DNA from: Erysipelotrichaceae bacterium
Lineage (GTDB): Bacteria > Bacillota_I > Bacilli_A > Erysipelotrichales > Erysipelotrichaceae
Direction: 5' to 3'
Assembly (NCBI GenBank): GCA_022799495.1
Contig: JAAWON010000003.1
Location: 1 to 64,000, forward strand
Length of the DNA stretch: 64,000 nucleotides
Under the pieces are notes generated by a model. It searched no databases, had not been told where the DNA came from, and saw only the letters and a program-made list of their open reading frames with translations. Positions 1 through 11,341 of this stretch are shown one piece after another; the stretch's first letter is position 1; each line of letters starts with the position of its first letter. Both the position numbers and the translations under genes were made by a program.

Positions 1-1
1 G

Positions 2-64
2 CACGCTTCTTTTCAGGCTTATCTTGCCAAACAAAAGCACCGTGTTCTTGGTGCTAATGTTTAA
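2..64 (+). CDS. C-terminal fragment of an upstream CDS (…HASFQAYLAKQKHRVLGANV*), product unknown
   Basis: Open frame from window edge to TAA at 62-64; too short to identify. Confidence 0.35.
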   Translation, partial: HASFQAYLAKQKHRVLGANV

Positions 65-91
65 CTTTTTTTGGGACATTTTCATTTTCGC

Positions 92-121
92 TTGACAGGG
101 GATTTTGAAAAAAAGTAAAAT
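92..121 (+). promoter_or_regulatory. Candidate housekeeping promoter for the rhodanese lipoprotein gene
   Basis: TTGACA (92-97), 18 nt spacer, TAAAAT (116-121). Confidence 0.55.
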
Positions 122-157
122 TTCACAGGATGTTAGCTGAGGATTGGAGGAAACTAT

Positions 158-529
158 ATGAAACGATGGATTTGGTTGTTGATTGCTTGTGTTTGGATTA
201 TGGGCTGTGAGCAGCAGGAGGAAGCAGTAATTCAAACGTTAACACCGGCACAGGTACAGACCATGTTGGAACAACAATCGGCTATCCTAATTGATGTGCG
301 CAGTGAAGCGGAATATGAGCTGCAGCATATCCCCAATGCGCTGAACATCCCCTTGGATCAATTATCTCGGATTACGGATATGATCGCTTTTGATGAGGTG
401 TTGATCCTGTATTGTCGCAGTGGCAGTCGCAGTGCTCAGGCGGCGACACAGTTGCGTTCGATGGGATACACCAATATTTACGATTTAGGTGGGATTCAGG
501 ATTGGCCCTATGAATTGGTAAAACCATAA
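158..529 (+). CDS. Rhodanese-like domain lipoprotein
   Basis: Lipobox WIMGC; rhodanese signature LIDVRSEAEYELQHIPNALNIPL and active loop CRSGSRS. Confidence 0.9.
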   Translation: MKRWIWLLIACVWIMGCEQQEEAVIQTLTPAQVQTMLEQQSAILIDVRSEAEYELQHIPNALNIPLDQLSRITDMIAFDEVLILYCRSGSRSAQAATQLRSMGYTNIYDLGGIQDWPYELVKP

Positions 530-553
530 AGTTTAAAACACGGTTTTCAATAC

Positions 554-597
554 AAAAATGCTGGAAGGATTTAAAAACCCTGTTCCAGCATTTTTTG
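554..597. terminator. Bidirectional intrinsic terminator between convergent genes
   Basis: AAAAATGCTGGAA / TTCCAGCATTTTT, 13 bp perfect stem, 16 nt loop. Confidence 0.85.
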
Positions 598-2268
598 TGC
601 AATTGCCTGTTCATATGCGTGTGTATCACTATCGGCTTCTTTTACGATGTTGAAGATATGATCACCGATACGCTCCAGTGTACCTAATATATCAACATAA
701 ACACCGGCTGCTACATCGGAGGCACATTCGTTGTTTGCCATGCGTTTGAAGTGACGCTCTCTGGCTTTTTCTTCCACCAAGTCCAAATAATTCTCTTTGT
801 CCAGCAATTCCCGTAGAATTGCCTCATCATGCTCCATGAAATGTGAGAGCGCCAAACGATTCATTTCTAATACCGTCTCATACATCTCATTGACATCATT
901 GAGCGCATGTTTGGAAAAGGATGCTTTATCATCAAAGGCCAACTCGTAAAATTCATTGAGATTCATCGTCAGATCACCGACACGTTCGATATTTTTTATG
1001 ACCTGTAAGGTGGAAATAAAATCATCGGTATCAGTATCACTCAAACTTTCGTGTGCAATTTGCATCATATATTCAGTGATTTTGGAATCCAAGGAATTGA
1101 TCGCATCTTCATATTGACGTGAGACATCTTTATACTTACCCGCATGCTTATTAAAATAATCACGGCTCGCATTGATACAGTCGGCGGCAAGTTCACCCAT
1201 TTTCAAAGTTACCTGCTTGGTGACACCAAGTGCACCGGAGGGCAGAGATTCGGCCAATTTGGGATCCAGCACTTCAATATCCACATCAATCTTTTCTTCC
1301 TCACCGGGCATAATCTTTTTCGCAAAGGCCACCATTGTTTTGATAAAGGGGTAAGCGATCAACGAAATGATCAGCGCACGGATGATGGTTGCGATCGCAA
1401 TCTGCATCATAGGAGCGATAGCGAATTGTTGCGACAATGCTTCAATGAAGTCAGCGAAGGGATAGAGCAGAAACATAAACAGCACAGTTCCCAATACATT
1501 GAATAGGACATTGATCGCGGCTGCTCGTTTCGCCGCTAGACTACCGCCGATACTGGCAATGACAGCGGTAATTGTCGTACCGATATTTGAACCAAATACC
1601 AAAGGCAAAGAAGCGGTCAGGGTTAAGCCGCCTGCTTCATAGATTTTCTGAACAATACCGATCATTGCACTGGAGGATTGCACCAACGCAGTCATCAAGA
1701 CACCGGTAATTACTCCTAATATCGGATGTTCACCCATTGCGGTAGCGAGTTGCGCAAATGCTTCTGTTTGGCCTAGCAAAGATAATTCATCACCCATCAA
1801 GCGCAATCCAAAAAATAACATACCGAAACCGAGTAGAATTTGGCCTGCATAGGTAGTTTTTTTGCGCTTACCAAACATAAAGACAAGCACACCGAGAAAG
1901 ACGAAGTATAAAGCGAGCGCTTCTACTTTTAAACCGATCAAAAAAGAAGTGATCGTAGTACCGATATTCGCACCGATGATGATTCCAACCGATTGTTCCA
2001 AACTCATAAGACCGGCTCGAACAAAACTAATCGCTATAGCACTTGTCGCAGATGAAGATTGAATGAATACGGTTAAGATCATACCAACCAACATGCCTTT
2101 CCAAGGCTTGCTGGTATAGCGATCAATATAATCGCGTAATTTACTACCGGCAATACTTTTTAAACCGTTTCCCATAAATTCAATGCCAAATAGGAACAGG
2201 GCTAAACCACCGATGATAAAATCCCAATGGATGCTCACCTGATTTATTGATTGTGTCGCAAACAACAT
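571..2268 (-). CDS. Na/Pi cotransporter family protein with C-terminal PhoU-like domain
   Basis: Repeated QSSSATSAIAISFV / QSSSAMIGIV motifs, GANIGTTITS and GSNIGTTITA, PhoU-like helical C-terminus. Confidence 0.93.
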   Translation of the reverse strand: MLFATQSINQVSIHWDFIIGGLALFLFGIEFMGNGLKSIAGSKLRDYIDRYTSKPWKGMLVGMILTVFIQSSSATSAIAISFVRAGLMSLEQSVGIIIGANIGTTITSFLIGLKVEALALYFVFLGVLVFMFGKRKKTTYAGQILLGFGMLFFGLRLMGDELSLLGQTEAFAQLATAMGEHPILGVITGVLMTALVQSSSAMIGIVQKIYEAGGLTLTASLPLVFGSNIGTTITAVIASIGGSLAAKRAAAINVLFNVLGTVLFMFLLYPFADFIEALSQQFAIAPMMQIAIATIIRALIISLIAYPFIKTMVAFAKKIMPGEEEKIDVDIEVLDPKLAESLPSGALGVTKQVTLKMGELAADCINASRDYFNKHAGKYKDVSRQYEDAINSLDSKITEYMMQIAHESLSDTDTDDFISTLQVIKNIERVGDLTMNLNEFYELAFDDKASFSKHALNDVNEMYETVLEMNRLALSHFMEHDEAILRELLDKENYLDLVEEKARERHFKRMANNECASDVAAGVYVDILGTLERIGDHIFNIVKEADSDTHAYEQAIAQKMLEQGF

Positions 2269-2659
2269 ATCGTTTCCTCCTGATGTTTCATTAGATCGCC
2301 TTTATTTTACCAAATATTTTATGGACTGTATATTGCTTTTTATTCTTTTATCATCTAGGAGTTCATAAGCGTAGTGTCGTATTAAGCAGTGTAAAACAAT
2401 GAATACACCCTCAAATTATAAAAAAAAGCATATGCAATCATTTAAAATTATAAGTAGCACTGAAACAAATTGAACAGTTATAAGCGGGAAGAACATTTGT
2501 AGCTGTGGATGGGAAAGAAGATGCATTTCCATCGTGTTTATGTTAAAATAATAGCGTTGTGAAATCATTGCCTTGCGTATCTTTGTCCGTATAAAAATAA
2601 AGGACTTGTAAAGGGGACGTGTAAGGTGAAAGAAATATTGCATAAAGGAGTGATCCAAA

Positions 2660-3127
2660 ATGGAAATCAATCTCATCAATCAAAGCGGGGAAGCGCGCTG
2701 GACTCGTTATAAAAAGGATTTTGTGCAGGTTGCCAAGCGACTTGAGGAAATCCTTCACTGTGAGCAAGAGCGCAGTGTTTCACTGATTTTTGTGGATGCG
2801 GATGCCATTCATGCATTGAATCGCGATTATCGAGGCGTTGATCGAGCGACTGATGTGATCAGTTTCGCGTTGTGTGATAGTGTTGATGAATATGAAATGG
2901 CAGAAGGAAGTGAGGAATTGGGGGATATATTTATCAATGTGCAGGCAGTTGTGGAGCAAGCACATGCGTATGGCCATTCCTTGCGTCGAGAAGTGAATTT
3001 CTTATTTACGCATGGTCTGTTACATCTACATGGATATGATCATCAAAATGAAAAAGAAGAGCAGGAAATGTTTCACTTACAGGATGTGATACTCAATGAA
3101 ATCGTTCCTAAAAAAGTATATCAATAA
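2660..3127 (+). CDS. ybeY: Endoribonuclease YbeY (rRNA maturation)
   Basis: HGLLHLHGYDH zinc motif; LNRDYRGVDRATDVISF. Confidence 0.96.
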   Translation: MEINLINQSGEARWTRYKKDFVQVAKRLEEILHCEQERSVSLIFVDADAIHALNRDYRGVDRATDVISFALCDSVDEYEMAEGSEELGDIFINVQAVVEQAHAYGHSLRREVNFLFTHGLLHLHGYDHQNEKEEQEMFHLQDVILNEIVPKKVYQ

Positions 3128-3455
3128 ATTTAAATATGCCTTTGATGGGCTTTATGCAGGATTGCGGCATGATCGCAGCATTGCTTTGCAAGGTTTGATC
3201 GCCTTGGCGGTAATTGCAGTGTGTGGATGGTTGAGCTTATCATGGCTGGAGTGGATGGTAATTATCGCTATGATTCTATTGGTAATGGGGGCAGAGTTTA
3301 TCAATTCGGCAGTGGAGGAATTATGTGATGCGCTGTATCCCGAATATGATGTGCGTGCAAAAAAAATAAAGGATTATGCGGCAGCGGCGGTGTTGTTATT
3401 CGCTATATTAGCGGCAGTGGTCGGTTTAACTGTGATTGGAGGGAAGTTGTTTTGA
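3096..3455 (+). CDS. dgkA: Diacylglycerol/undecaprenol kinase family protein
   Basis: KYAFDGLYAGLRHDRSIALQ, EFINSAVEELCD; overlaps ybeY by 32 nt. Confidence 0.92.
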   Translation: MKSFLKKYINKFKYAFDGLYAGLRHDRSIALQGLIALAVIAVCGWLSLSWLEWMVIIAMILLVMGAEFINSAVEELCDALYPEYDVRAKKIKDYAAAAVLLFAILAAVVGLTVIGGKLF

Positions 3456-3880
3456 TGGATATAACAGTGAATGAAGCAATAAAACAGCGAGCATTAGAAA
3501 GTGCCTTTGCGGCGATGCAACACGCATATGCCCCTTATTCTCACTATCATGTGGGAGCGTGCGTTTTATGCCATGATGGAACGCTTTATCCGGGTGCCAA
3601 CATTGAAAACGCATCGTTTGGACTGACGAATTGTGCCGAGCGCAGCGCATTGTTTGCAGCTTATTCCAACGGTGTGCGCAAAGCGGATATAGCCGCAGTG
3701 GCAATTGTCAGCGATGGCGAGCGGTTGGCAACCCCTTGTGGTGCATGTCGACAAGTGCTCAGTGAGTTAATTGATCTCCATATCCCAATTATTTTGAGCA
3801 ATGGAAAAGAACAGCAAATATTGGACATTAGCCAATTGTTACCGCTGGCATTCAGCAATGAGGATCTGCATCATGCGTAA
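3452..3880 (+). CDS. cdd: Cytidine deaminase
   Basis: GANIENASFGLTNCAERSALF, TPCGACRQVLSE zinc-site motifs. Confidence 0.96.
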   Translation: MMDITVNEAIKQRALESAFAAMQHAYAPYSHYHVGACVLCHDGTLYPGANIENASFGLTNCAERSALFAAYSNGVRKADIAAVAIVSDGERLATPCGACRQVLSELIDLHIPIILSNGKEQQILDISQLLPLAFSNEDLHHA

Positions 3881-4757
3881 AAGTGGATTCATTGCGGTGA
3901 TCGGTCGACCCAACGCCGGCAAAAGTACGTTGGTCAATACATTGGTGAAAGAAAAAATTGCAATCACCTCACCGAAAGCACAGACCACAAGAGATAATAT
4001 TATGGGGATTTTGAGTGATGATGAGGCGCAACTTGTATTGATTGATACTCCGGGGATTCATAAGCCGCAGCATCAATTGGGCAAACAGTTGAATCGCAAT
4101 GCTTATCAGGCTTTGAGCGAAGCTGATCTCATTTATTGGATTGTGGATGCGACACAGCCTTATGGCAAAGGAGACGCCTTTTTGTTGGAACGCTTGCAGG
4201 GACAAAAAGCGCCGATTCTATTATTGGTGAATAAAATAGATTTGTTAAGCAAGGAACGCTTGTTACAGGTATTGTCGTTGTGGCAAAAGCGTTTTGCCTT
4301 TGCCCAAATCATTCCCGTTTCAGCATTGAAACAGGACAATTTAAATGAGTTGTTGAAAATCAGTAAGCAGTATTTACAAGCGGGGGTCTCTTATTTTCCT
4401 GATACGATGATTACAGATCATGATGAGCGTTTTCAAATTGGTGAGTTGATCAGGGAAAAGGTATTATATAAAACAGAAGAGGAAATACCGCATAGTGTTG
4501 CGATTGTGATAGAGGACATGCAAGAGCGTGAGAACTGTTTCCATATTCAGGCGCTGATTATTGTGGAGCGTGCTTCACAAAAGGGAATTCTGATTGGCAA
4601 GCAAGGCGCGATGATTCGATCCATTCGTCTGGCTGCACAAAAGGAATTGAAACAGAAATTAGGTAAGCGAACGGAATTGGAATTGTATGTGCGCGTAGAG
4701 CCAAATTGGCGTAATCGCACCAGTAAACTGACGATGCTGGGCTATCACAATGACTGA
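3873..4757 (+). CDS. era: GTPase Era
   Basis: GRPNAGKST, DTPGIH, NKID, C-terminal KH domain (IVERASQKGILIGKQGAMIR); start set to ATG 3873 overlapping the cdd stop. Confidence 0.96.
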   Translation: MRKSGFIAVIGRPNAGKSTLVNTLVKEKIAITSPKAQTTRDNIMGILSDDEAQLVLIDTPGIHKPQHQLGKQLNRNAYQALSEADLIYWIVDATQPYGKGDAFLLERLQGQKAPILLLVNKIDLLSKERLLQVLSLWQKRFAFAQIIPVSALKQDNLNELLKISKQYLQAGVSYFPDTMITDHDERFQIGELIREKVLYKTEEEIPHSVAIVIEDMQERENCFHIQALIIVERASQKGILIGKQGAMIRSIRLAAQKELKQKLGKRTELELYVRVEPNWRNRTSKLTMLGYHND

Positions 4758-5493
4758 AACACTAGAGGGTATTATCCTATCGCTGCGTGACTATCGTGAA
4801 AAAGATGTCTTGGTACGCCTACTTTGTAAAACGCATGGTTATCAAAGCATCGTTGCACGAGGAGTTCGCAGTATTACCAGCAAAAATGCTGCAGTGTTAC
4901 AACCTTATGCGCAAGTGCGTTGTCATGTTGACTTTCATGAGGGGAAAACATTGCATCACTTACGGAGTGCCGATAATCTGGATTCCTATCGCTCCATACG
5001 TGCGGATTTAGAGAAAAGTACCATCGCAGGGGTACTTTGTGAATGCATGGAAAAAGCAGAGTTGGAGGATGGGTACTCATTGTTGGTTGAAGCATTGGAA
5101 CACTTGGCCAATACGCAGCAGCCCTATGCTTTATTGGCATTGTTTTGTTCCTGTATCAACCGATCACTCGGGATCGAACCGTATGTGGATGGGTGCGTGA
5201 TATGTGCAAGGGAACAGGGGATTTGTGCCATTTCCTGTGCGCATGGTGGTTTTGTCTGTCAACATTGTTATGATGGGCATTTGCATCAACGCTATGACGC
5301 CGCTGATTTGAAGCGATTTCGGCTCCTTTGTAAAGCACAGATGTGCCATTACGATGTGATTGTGCAGGACCAAAATTGGACGTATGAGCATTTTATGTTG
5401 GTATATCGTTTTTTTGCGGAATACAGTGGAATACGGTTACAAAGCATGAAGTTTTTATCCCACCTACAAGAAATGAAAGGACGAAGAAAATGA
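4750..5493 (+). CDS. recO: DNA repair protein RecO
   Basis: N-terminal GIILSLRDYREKDVLVRL, Zn-binding Cys cluster, position after era. Confidence 0.92.
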   Translation: MTETLEGIILSLRDYREKDVLVRLLCKTHGYQSIVARGVRSITSKNAAVLQPYAQVRCHVDFHEGKTLHHLRSADNLDSYRSIRADLEKSTIAGVLCECMEKAELEDGYSLLVEALEHLANTQQPYALLALFCSCINRSLGIEPYVDGCVICAREQGICAISCAHGGFVCQHCYDGHLHQRYDAADLKRFRLLCKAQMCHYDVIVQDQNWTYEHFMLVYRFFAEYSGIRLQSMKFLSHLQEMKGRRK

Positions 5494-6437
5494 AAATTGC
5501 AGTATTGGAGCCATTGGGCCTGCCTGAGCAGGAATTGGCGCAGATTCTAGCGCCCGCATTGAATCAGGATAGTGAGATTGTTTATTATCCGGATCGCAAA
5601 GAAGATATTGAAACACTGATTGCACGTAGTCAAGATGCGGATATCGTTGTGTTAAGCAACTTGCCTTATCCCAAGGAAGTAATGGCAGCTTGTCCACAGT
5701 TAAAGGCGATTATGGTTGCGTTTACCGGAGTGGATCATGTGGATATGGAATATTGTGAAGCGCATCATATTACTGTATGCAACTGTTCAGGTTATTCGGA
5801 TGCGGCTGTTTCTGATTTGGTATTTGGTATGGCAATCGGCTTTTATCGCAACCTTGCCGCATGTGAAGAAAGAGCACGCAATCAAGGCACCAAGGATGGC
5901 CTAATTGGTTATGAACTGGAGGGCAAAACATTTGGTATCATCGGTACCGGCGCAATTGGCTCAAGAGTTGCGAAAATTGCCAATGCTTTTGGCGCGAATG
6001 TATTGGCTTATTCGCGCAGTGTCAAAGCACTTGATGGCGTAGAGTATGTATCTTTAGAGGAGTTGCTGAAGCGTTCTGATATCGTATCCATTCATGTGCC
6101 TTCGACAAAGCAAACCTATCATATGATTGGTGAAGCACAATTAAAACTAATGAAGCAGGATGCTTTGTTCATCAATACGGCAAGAGGTGCGATTGTAGAT
6201 GAAGCGGCTTTGGCAAACGCATTGAGTGAAGGATTGATTGCCGGTGCTTGTGTTGATGTGCTGGAGCAGGAACCGCCTTTTGATTCTGAACGCCCCATCT
6301 TACACGCTCCTAATGTAATGATTACACCGCATATCGCTTTTGCCAGCATTCAGGCAATGGGGAAGCGGGCACATATTGTAGCGGATAATATAAAAGCTTA
6401 TTTGGCCGGCGCACCGATCCATGTGATCTGTCAATAG
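5490..6437 (+). CDS. D-isomer-specific 2-hydroxyacid dehydrogenase (NAD-binding)
   Basis: GIIGTGAIGSRVAKIA, INTARGAIVDEAAL, GACVDVLEQEPP. Confidence 0.92.
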   Translation: MKIAVLEPLGLPEQELAQILAPALNQDSEIVYYPDRKEDIETLIARSQDADIVVLSNLPYPKEVMAACPQLKAIMVAFTGVDHVDMEYCEAHHITVCNCSGYSDAAVSDLVFGMAIGFYRNLAACEERARNQGTKDGLIGYELEGKTFGIIGTGAIGSRVAKIANAFGANVLAYSRSVKALDGVEYVSLEELLKRSDIVSIHVPSTKQTYHMIGEAQLKLMKQDALFINTARGAIVDEAALANALSEGLIAGACVDVLEQEPPFDSERPILHAPNVMITPHIAFASIQAMGKRAHIVADNIKAYLAGAPIHVICQ

Positions 6438-6483
6438 TGGTCAAAAAACAGGATATATGACACTATGCTTCTATACACAAAGG

Positions 6484-6522
6484 AACAGTGTTGATTTCAT
6501 CTTGAATCAACACTGTTTTTTT
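6484..6522 (+). terminator. Intrinsic terminator after the dehydrogenase gene
   Basis: AACAGTGTTGATT / AATCAACACTGTT, 13 bp stem plus T run. Confidence 0.9.
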
Positions 6523-6847
6523 GCATATATAAGTTCTATCATATGCTTTATTTATTATGAGTAGATGAGGCGTTAAATGAGCAGTATAATAGTAAGGGTG
6601 TGATAGGATCTGTTGATTATCTAAGGTGTTTTAGTTCCATAATATCCTTTTATACCATAAAGTTTTCTTAGAAAATTATTGTCTGATGGATTCGTAGTGA
6701 AGTTTAAATTATTTTCAAATGTTTCTTATTATGAGAATTATAAAATAAACAAGCTATTTTTATGATGTTTTTATATATATGGTGAAATCCTTGAATCTAT
6801 GAGATGAAGTACATAGTATAAGTTACGGAAAAAGAAGAAATTTTTCG

Positions 6848-6876
6848 TTGACAAGCGCCCATAAAAAGTGTATATA
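6848..6876 (+). promoter_or_regulatory. Candidate promoter for glyQS
   Basis: TTGACA (6848-6853), 17 nt, TATATA (6871-6876). Confidence 0.65.
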
Positions 6877-6927
6877 TTATAGTGTATATTTGTATCTATT
6901 TTTATGCTTTTGACAATATGAATAGCA

Positions 6928-6951
6928 TCACCGAACGGTGAAATTTTTTTT
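6928..6951 (+). promoter_or_regulatory. Terminator-like hairpin in glyQS leader
   Basis: TCACC-GAAC-GGTGA followed by AAA and T8, directly upstream of RBS GAAAGGGG. Confidence 0.5.
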
Positions 6952-6973
6952 GAAAGGGGTCAGGCAGCAGAAA

Positions 6974-8347
6974 ATGAATGAAAAGAGTTTTGAGACAGTG
7001 GTCTCGCATGTTAAGAATTCCGGCTTTGTCTATCAAGGCAGTGAGATTTACGGTGGCTTATCCAACACGTGGGATTTCGGTCCGCTTGGGGTTGAACTAA
7101 AAGAAAATATCAAGAAGGCATGGTGGCGTAAATTCATTCAAGAGGAACCACAGAATGTCGGTATCCAATCAGCAATTTTGATGAATCCACAAGTATGGGT
7201 AGCAAGTGGCCATGTGGGTGGTTTCAGTGATCCGCTTATGGATTGTAAGCAATGTCACACTAGGCATCGTGCAGATAAATTGATTGAGGATGATTCACAT
7301 GGTGAGGTGAATCCGGGTGGTTGGAGCAATGAAATGATGATGGAATACATCAAGGAACATCATATTGCCTGTCCCGATTGCGGTGCTCATGATTTCACTG
7401 ATATCCGTCAGTTTAACCTCATGTTTAAAACCTTTCAGGGAGTGCTTGAGGATGCGAAAAATACGATCTATCTGCGTCCGGAAACAGCACAGGGTATGTT
7501 TGTGAATTTTAAAAATGTACAGCGCAGTGCTCGACGGAAATTACCGTTTGGAATCGGACAGATCGGTAAGAGTTTCCGTAATGAGATAACACCGGGTAAC
7601 TTTATCTTCCGTACCCGTGAATTTGAACAGATGGAATTGGAGTTCTTTACTAAGCCGGGTGAGGATATGAAGTGGTATGCTTATTATAAGGATTTCTGTA
7701 TGCAATTTCTGTTGAACCTCGGTATTGCGAAAGAGCATCTGCGAATTCGTGAGCACAGCCAAGAGGAATTATCCCATTATTCCAAAGGGACAAGCGATAT
7801 TGAATATCTGTTTTCCTTTGGATGGGGCGAATTATGGGGGATTGCGGATCGTACAGATTATGACTTGACTTGTCATCAGACAACATCTAAGCAGAATTTG
7901 GAATACTTTGATCAAGAGAGCGGCGAGAAATTCCTGCCTTATTGCATTGAACCAGCAGTTGGTGTGGAACGCTTGATGTTGGCCTTCCTTTGTGATGCGT
8001 ATGAGGAAGAACAACTGGAAAAAGATACCCGTGTGGTATTGCATTTGCATCCTTTCTTGGCTCCGGTTAAGGCATGTATTATGCCTTTGTCCAAAAAACT
8101 TCAGGATCAGGCAATGAAAATTTATCGCTTATTGGCTCCCATTGGCAATTGCGAATATGATGAAGCGGGCAGTATCGGCAAACGCTATCGCCGTCAAGAT
8201 GCGATTGGAACACCGTATTGTGTTACCGTTGACTTTGAGAGCGAACAAGATGGATGTGTCACTGTGCGGGAACGCGATTCCATGAATCAGGAACGAGTTA
8301 AAATCAGCGAATTAGTATCATATATCGAAAATCGTATAAAACTATAA
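6974..8347 (+). CDS. glyQS: Glycyl-tRNA synthetase (class II, eukaryote-like dimer type)
   Basis: [54 protein letters not shown]; start at ATG 6974. Confidence 0.95.
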   Translation: MNEKSFETVVSHVKNSGFVYQGSEIYGGLSNTWDFGPLGVELKENIKKAWWRKFIQEEPQNVGIQSAILMNPQVWVASGHVGGFSDPLMDCKQCHTRHRADKLIEDDSHGEVNPGGWSNEMMMEYIKEHHIACPDCGAHDFTDIRQFNLMFKTFQGVLEDAKNTIYLRPETAQGMFVNFKNVQRSARRKLPFGIGQIGKSFRNEITPGNFIFRTREFEQMELEFFTKPGEDMKWYAYYKDFCMQFLLNLGIAKEHLRIREHSQEELSHYSKGTSDIEYLFSFGWGELWGIADRTDYDLTCHQTTSKQNLEYFDQESGEKFLPYCIEPAVGVERLMLAFLCDAYEEEQLEKDTRVVLHLHPFLAPVKACIMPLSKKLQDQAMKIYRLLAPIGNCEYDEAGSIGKRYRRQDAIGTPYCVTVDFESEQDGCVTVRERDSMNQERVKISELVSYIENRIKL

Positions 8348-8360
8348 CAGAGGTGATTGT

Positions 8361-10118
8361 TTGAGCCGGTTGAGCGAACAGGAAATCAATGCAGTACGTG
8401 CGAAAGCGAATATTGTTGAGGTCATCGCCCATTATATTCCGATCAATCGTAAGGGCAGAAGTTATAGCGCAGTTTGTCCCTTTCATGACGATCACGATCC
8501 CTCAATGTCAATTTCTGCGGAAAAGCAGATTTTCAAATGTTTTGTATGCAATACAGGAGGCAACGTATTTAGTTTTGTCCAGCAGTATGAGCATATCTCT
8601 TTTGTGGAGGCGGTATACAAGGTGGCCCAGTTGGTCGGTGTTGAACTAGAACAGCCCCATACCGCTTTTGAAACGACTGTGGACCCGCATACTCATGCCT
8701 TGCATCGCGTATGTGCGGATACGATTGAGTTTACACACTATCAATTGCGTACGCCGGATGCGCAAAGCATTCTGCAATATCTGCATCAGCGTGGTTTAAA
8801 TGATGAGATCATTGATCGCTTTGAACTAGGCTATAATCCGCTTAATGATGCTTTATATCGTTTCCTACATGCGAAAAAGCATACGGATGAGCATATGCTG
8901 GAGGCCGGTGTGGTGCGCATGGGATCGCAGGGTATCAATGATGTATTCTTTCATCGCATCATGATTCCGATTCATGATGAAAGTGGACAGCCGGTGGGAT
9001 TTACGGCACGACGCATCAAGGATGGCAGTGAAGCAAAGTACATCAATACGCAGGAGACAAAACTGTATCATAAGGGTGAATTGATCTTTAACTATCATCG
9101 AGCAAAAAGTGAAGCACGCAAGGCCAAATGTGCCTATCTGGTAGAAGGAGCCATGGATGTTCTGGCTTTGGAAAAACTGGACTATCATAATGCGCTCGCT
9201 ACTTTAGGAACTGCTTGCACAAAAGAGCAACTGAAACTGTTGCGCAAATTGGGTACAGATATTGTGGTCTGTTACGATGGCGATCAGGCGGGGAAAAATG
9301 CGACCTATAAATTCGGCAAACTGGCTCGAGGATATCTTCCTTTCACGATTGTGGATAATAAAAGCGGATTGGATCCGGATGAGATTATTGAAGCTTATGG
9401 TAAGGAAGAACTGGAAAAAACTTTACATAAAACCATTTCTTGGATTGACTTTCTCTTTGCTTATCTGTTACATAAGTATGATTTAGAAAATTATACGCAG
9501 AAAAAAGATTATGCAAAGGAACTGGCTGAAGAAATCACGGCATTAAGCGATGACTTTGAGAAAAAGAATTATTATATACGCTTGCGTGAATTGACCGGTT
9601 TTGATATGGAAATGCCCGCAGCGCCCTCTAAACATATAGCGAAAGGGCGTGAACAAAAGCGCTCCTATCTGACTTACCCGAAAAGCGGGGTGTTGGCAGC
9701 GGAATATGAGATTCTCTCCCAGATGTTGCATTCACGTAATGCAGCACAATATTTCAAAGATGAATTAGGGTATCTGTTGGATGATGATGCAAATCAGTTG
9801 GCTTTGCAGTTCATTGATTACTATCGTACCCATTCAGAACTTGCGATCGCTGATTTCCTTAATACAATCACGATCGAATCTTTACGACAATTATTATTGT
9901 CCATTGCGGATTGGGAATTGGCAAGTGAAGGTTATCATCCCGAAGCGATGAAGGAAGCGGTGAATAAACTGCGTTCCTGCATGCTGGATAAGCAGATAGA
10001 AGATACGATTTTTCAGGCACAGGCGATCAATGACCCGCTGGAAAAGGCGAAATTGGCGGAAAAGCGCATTGAGCTAATTCGTGAGCGCAATGCTTTATTT
10101 AATACAAGGGAGGAATAG
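8361..10118 (+). CDS. dnaG: DNA primase
   Basis: [13 protein letters not shown]…CFVC zinc finger, TOPRIM motifs ([20 protein letters not shown]). Confidence 0.96.
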   Translation: MSRLSEQEINAVRAKANIVEVIAHYIPINRKGRSYSAVCPFHDDHDPSMSISAEKQIFKCFVCNTGGNVFSFVQQYEHISFVEAVYKVAQLVGVELEQPHTAFETTVDPHTHALHRVCADTIEFTHYQLRTPDAQSILQYLHQRGLNDEIIDRFELGYNPLNDALYRFLHAKKHTDEHMLEAGVVRMGSQGINDVFFHRIMIPIHDESGQPVGFTARRIKDGSEAKYINTQETKLYHKGELIFNYHRAKSEARKAKCAYLVEGAMDVLALEKLDYHNALATLGTACTKEQLKLLRKLGTDIVVCYDGDQAGKNATYKFGKLARGYLPFTIVDNKSGLDPDEIIEAYGKEELEKTLHKTISWIDFLFAYLLHKYDLENYTQKKDYAKELAEEITALSDDFEKKNYYIRLRELTGFDMEMPAAPSKHIAKGREQKRSYLTYPKSGVLAAEYEILSQMLHSRNAAQYFKDELGYLLDDDANQLALQFIDYYRTHSELAIADFLNTITIESLRQLLLSIADWELASEGYHPEAMKEAVNKLRSCMLDKQIEDTIFQAQAINDPLEKAKLAEKRIELIRERNALFNTREE

Positions 10119-10159
10119 CAGGCATGAAACAAACGGCAAAAGGCAAAAAGGAGGTTCTT

Positions 10160-11341
10160 ATGCAGGAGTATAAGACACTGGAAGAAATCAAGGAAGAACT
10201 GTCACAATCTTATGATATACATCATGTATTGTATCAGAGTGATGTGATGGATGCCTGTGAGCATTTGGATCTCAGTGATAAGGAATTTGATGAGCTGTTA
10301 ACATGGTTCAATGACAATGGAATCCGTGTCAAAGACGATGAAGATGACGAGGATATTGATCTGAATGACGATGATGCATTGGTCGGTGATGATCTGAGTT
10401 ATCGTGATGATGACCTAGATGGCATAGAGGATATCGACCGCATGGATGCACTCGCTACGGATATTGAATCATTAGAACAGTCGTTTGCGAATGCTTCTCA
10501 TACCAAAATCAATGATCCGGTGAAAATGTATTTAAAAGAAATTGGTCGGGTAGACCTGCTTGATCCCAAAGATGAACCGGCAATCGCACAACGCATTCAG
10601 GAGGGGGATGAGGAAGCAAAACGTCAACTGATTGCGGCAAACTTGCGTTTGGTTGTATCCATTGCGAAAAAATACGTTGGCCGTGGGATGCTGTTTCTGG
10701 ACTTGATTCAAGAGGGAAACATGGGATTGGTGAAGGCAGTCGATAAGTTTGATTATACAAAGGGTTTTAAATTTTCCACTTATGCGACATGGTGGATTCG
10801 TCAGGCAATTACCCGCGCAATTGCGGATCAGGCAAGAACCATCCGCATACCGGTACATATGGTCGAAACGATCAATAAGCTGACACGGATTCAGCGCCAA
10901 TTGGTACAGGATTTAGGAAGGGATCCTTCCGCGGAAGAGATTGCCGCAAAAATGGAAAATATTTCGCCGGAAAAGGTGCGTGAAATTCAAAAGATCGCAT
11001 TAGAGCCGGTGTCATTAGAGACTCCAATTGGCGAGGAGGATGACTCTCACCTCGGTGATTTTATTGAGGATAAGGAAGCATTATCACCGGATGAATATGC
11101 GAATAATCAGTTGTTAAAAGATGAAATCAATCATGTTTTGCAAGGCTTAACTGAACGTGAGGAAAAGGTGCTGCGCTTGCGATTTGGTTTGTATGACGGC
11201 AGAACGCGCACATTGGAAGAGGTTGGTCGTGAATTCAATGTGACACGGGAGCGCATTCGTCAAATTGAAGCGAAGGCATTGCGTAAATTAAAACATCCGA
11301 CAAGATCGAAACGATTAAAAGATTTTGTCGATAAACCCTGA
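10160..11341 (+). CDS. rpoD: RNA polymerase primary sigma factor (SigA/RpoD)
   Basis: [39 protein letters not shown] and C-terminal [23 protein letters not shown]-like; start moved to ATG after AAGGAGG. Confidence 0.97.
   Translation: MQEYKTLEEIKEELSQSYDIHHVLYQSDVMDACEHLDLSDKEFDELLTWFNDNGIRVKDDEDDEDIDLNDDDALVGDDLSYRDDDLDGIEDIDRMDALATDIESLEQSFANASHTKINDPVKMYLKEIGRVDLLDPKDEPAIAQRIQEGDEEAKRQLIAANLRLVVSIAKKYVGRGMLFLDLIQEGNMGLVKAVDKFDYTKGFKFSTYATWWIRQAITRAIADQARTIRIPVHMVETINKLTRIQRQLVQDLGRDPSAEEIAAKMENISPEKVREIQKIALEPVSLETPIGEEDDSHLGDFIEDKEALSPDEYANNQLLKDEINHVLQGLTEREEKVLRLRFGLYDGRTRTLEEVGREFNVTRERIRQIEAKALRKLKHPTRSKRLKDFVDKP

Noticed and set aside
1144-2062. Plus-strand ORFs antisense to the Na/Pi transporter gene
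   Set aside because: Shadow ORFs of a well-supported coding gene; no independent evidence.
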